Shown here one piece after another: positions 62,946 to 64,000 of a DNA stretch of 64,000 nucleotides. A program made the translations under genes and the position numbers. How positions within the stretch are numbered: position 1 is the stretch's first letter; each line of letters opens with the position of its first letter. Source of the stretch: Amyelois transitella (taxonomy: Eukaryota > Arthropoda > Insecta > Lepidoptera > Pyralidae). Below the pieces are notes generated by a model. The model saw only the letters and a list, made by a program, of their open reading frames with translations, was not told the origin of the DNA and searched no databases. Location: NCBI RefSeq assembly GCF_032362555.1, contig NC_083507.1, forward strand, positions 4,591,001-4,655,000, written 5' to 3'.

Positions 62946-63389
62946 TGAACCTGAATAGTGTATGCATGGGGTCTTATGCAAACGAAAAAATATCGATGGA
63001 CAAACTGGCGGCTGGCTCTTATTATGCATACTACATAATACTATTACACACACGACACAATCTTTTCTACTTTTCCTAAGCTTTTACTTTCGATGTACTT
63101 ACTACAGTTGAGAATTGTTAATTATCACCTCCGACAATTATAAAAATTAATAAATTGGCTATGAAAACTTATTAAATTACGTACCGCCTGTTTACATAAA
63201 CCATAGAGTAGAAGGTAAAGTTTCTCTGCAAGCGACTATTACTTGTGGCGCAGAGATTTACTAGTACTTACATTCACCTACTTCTTGAAATAATCTAAGC
63301 TTTTCCTAACAAACGTATTATTATTCAAAACTACATATATTGGGCGCGTTATTTAATATATTTAGGAATTAAAAAAAAATTCTAAGCGC

Positions 63390-63560
63390 ATCTCTCTGTT
63401 TTAAACCGAAGATAGCTCGCTTTGCCCTTTTTTGTAAAATTTAATAGTTTGTATGTTTGTCGCTGCTCCCCAAAGCATTAGACCATACGATATTAAACTA
63501 TATAAATAACTAAAATATAGTTAGCAGTTGCCACATCCGTTAAATACCTAATGTAACGAA
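63390..63560 (-). mobile_element. LINE fragment (reverse transcriptase C-terminal region)
   Basis: The minus strand translates in part as YGLMLWGAATNIQTIKF followed by a GQSELSSV-like peptide. This is the YG-x-x-x-WG block after the reverse transcriptase of Jockey/R1-like LINEs. It is short and broken. Confidence 0.65.
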
Positions 63561-63764
63561 TAGCAGTTGAAAGAATATAAAAAACGTAGGTATTGAAAAA
63601 ATATCATTTAGTTTCTTTGTAGTATGTTCCTGGCGCTTTATTGCGTTGTCTATTGCGGTCTTCTCAATAAAATGTGAATATAAACCAAAAAATGTCTATT
63701 GCGGCTAATGTCACCAATTTTGTACTTAAGAAACAAGACTTAAGACTTTTAGAATGAGAATGTA

Positions 63765-64000
63765 GACAAGACTACATCTTTCCATTTGTCATGAATCATA
63801 CCCGAAGCAAAATGATTTATATCTACACAATTATCAATGTTCTCATTCCAAACGTATATAGAACTAGAGACCGATTTTCACCAGAGCGTCCCACCATGAA
63901 ATCAAGTCACGTTCAATTTGGGATTTTGTTTTCAGCTTTCCCATTTATACTCGCCTTGCACTTGTATTCGCTTAGTTACATTGCTTTCATTCATCCTCTC
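63765..64000 (-). mobile_element. Old LINE family A 3' copy, runs off the window
   Basis: GACTACATCTTTCCATTTGT near its start and TTGCTTTCATTCATCCTCTC at the window edge match the family A copies at 25828 and 32761, with divergent sequence between. Confidence 0.5.

Larger units (their letters stand above)
62386..64000. other. Right flank of the window, repeat fragments
   Basis: Upstream of the candidate exon the sequence is CpG-richer to about 62470. The remainder is AT-rich with a SINE fragment and LINE pieces. A direct duplication of CAAGAAATTTGTTCAG-type sequence (AGAAATAGTGCACTG twice) lies at 62584-62632. Confidence 0.4.

Overview
The window looks like nuclear DNA of a moth or butterfly (Lepidoptera). 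It is AT-rich, has short GT-AG introns, and carries many copies of one SINE with a (TATG)n tail, LINE 3' ends, two different piggyBac-like transposons and insect-type host genes. No bacterial features are present. I assembled spliced genes by hand from splice sites, and every multi-exon model given keeps its reading frame from exon to exon.

Layout. 1131-6409 (-): a nine-exon gene for a 502-residue seven-finger C2H2 protein. About 9889-16529: a large TTAA-flanked piggyBac-like element whose intact four-exon transposase reads on the minus strand, with a 120-bp tandem repeat in its 5' intron. 17925-20826: a compact, apparently complete second piggyBac-like element on the plus strand, with perfect 13-bp terminal repeats, a TTAG duplication and one intron. 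20848-22032 (-): a cGAS-like receptor (cGLR) with all catalytic residues, its stop codon only 21 bp from the second element. 23602-25063 (-): the TFIIIC subunit GTF3C6. 27271-27711 (+): the coactivator MBF1. 28840-41336 (+): the nucleoporin Nup54 in 13 exons, its introns filled with a LINE, SINEs, a MITE and a perfect hairpin. 43126-44797 (-): a GLIS/sugarbabe-like five-finger regulator, tail to tail with Nup54. 47230-49736: a LINE remnant followed by two head-to-tail 0.75-kb units in (TTA)n. 51459-52373: a broken LTR-element fossil. 53021-55090: a 2.07-kb DNA transposon encoding a transposase-like protein I cannot place in a standard superfamily. 55091-64000: mostly repeats, with a possible E2F-driven first exon at 62278-62357 (-).

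The host genes are unrelated housekeeping, regulatory and immune genes rather than a pathway: transcription (GTF3C6, MBF1, two zinc-finger proteins), nuclear transport (Nup54) and innate immunity (cGLR). The second theme is transposon biology. A SINE shares its 3' tail with a resident LINE, two divergent piggyBac lineages keep intact transposases, and the element at 53-55 kb is the best candidate for something little described.
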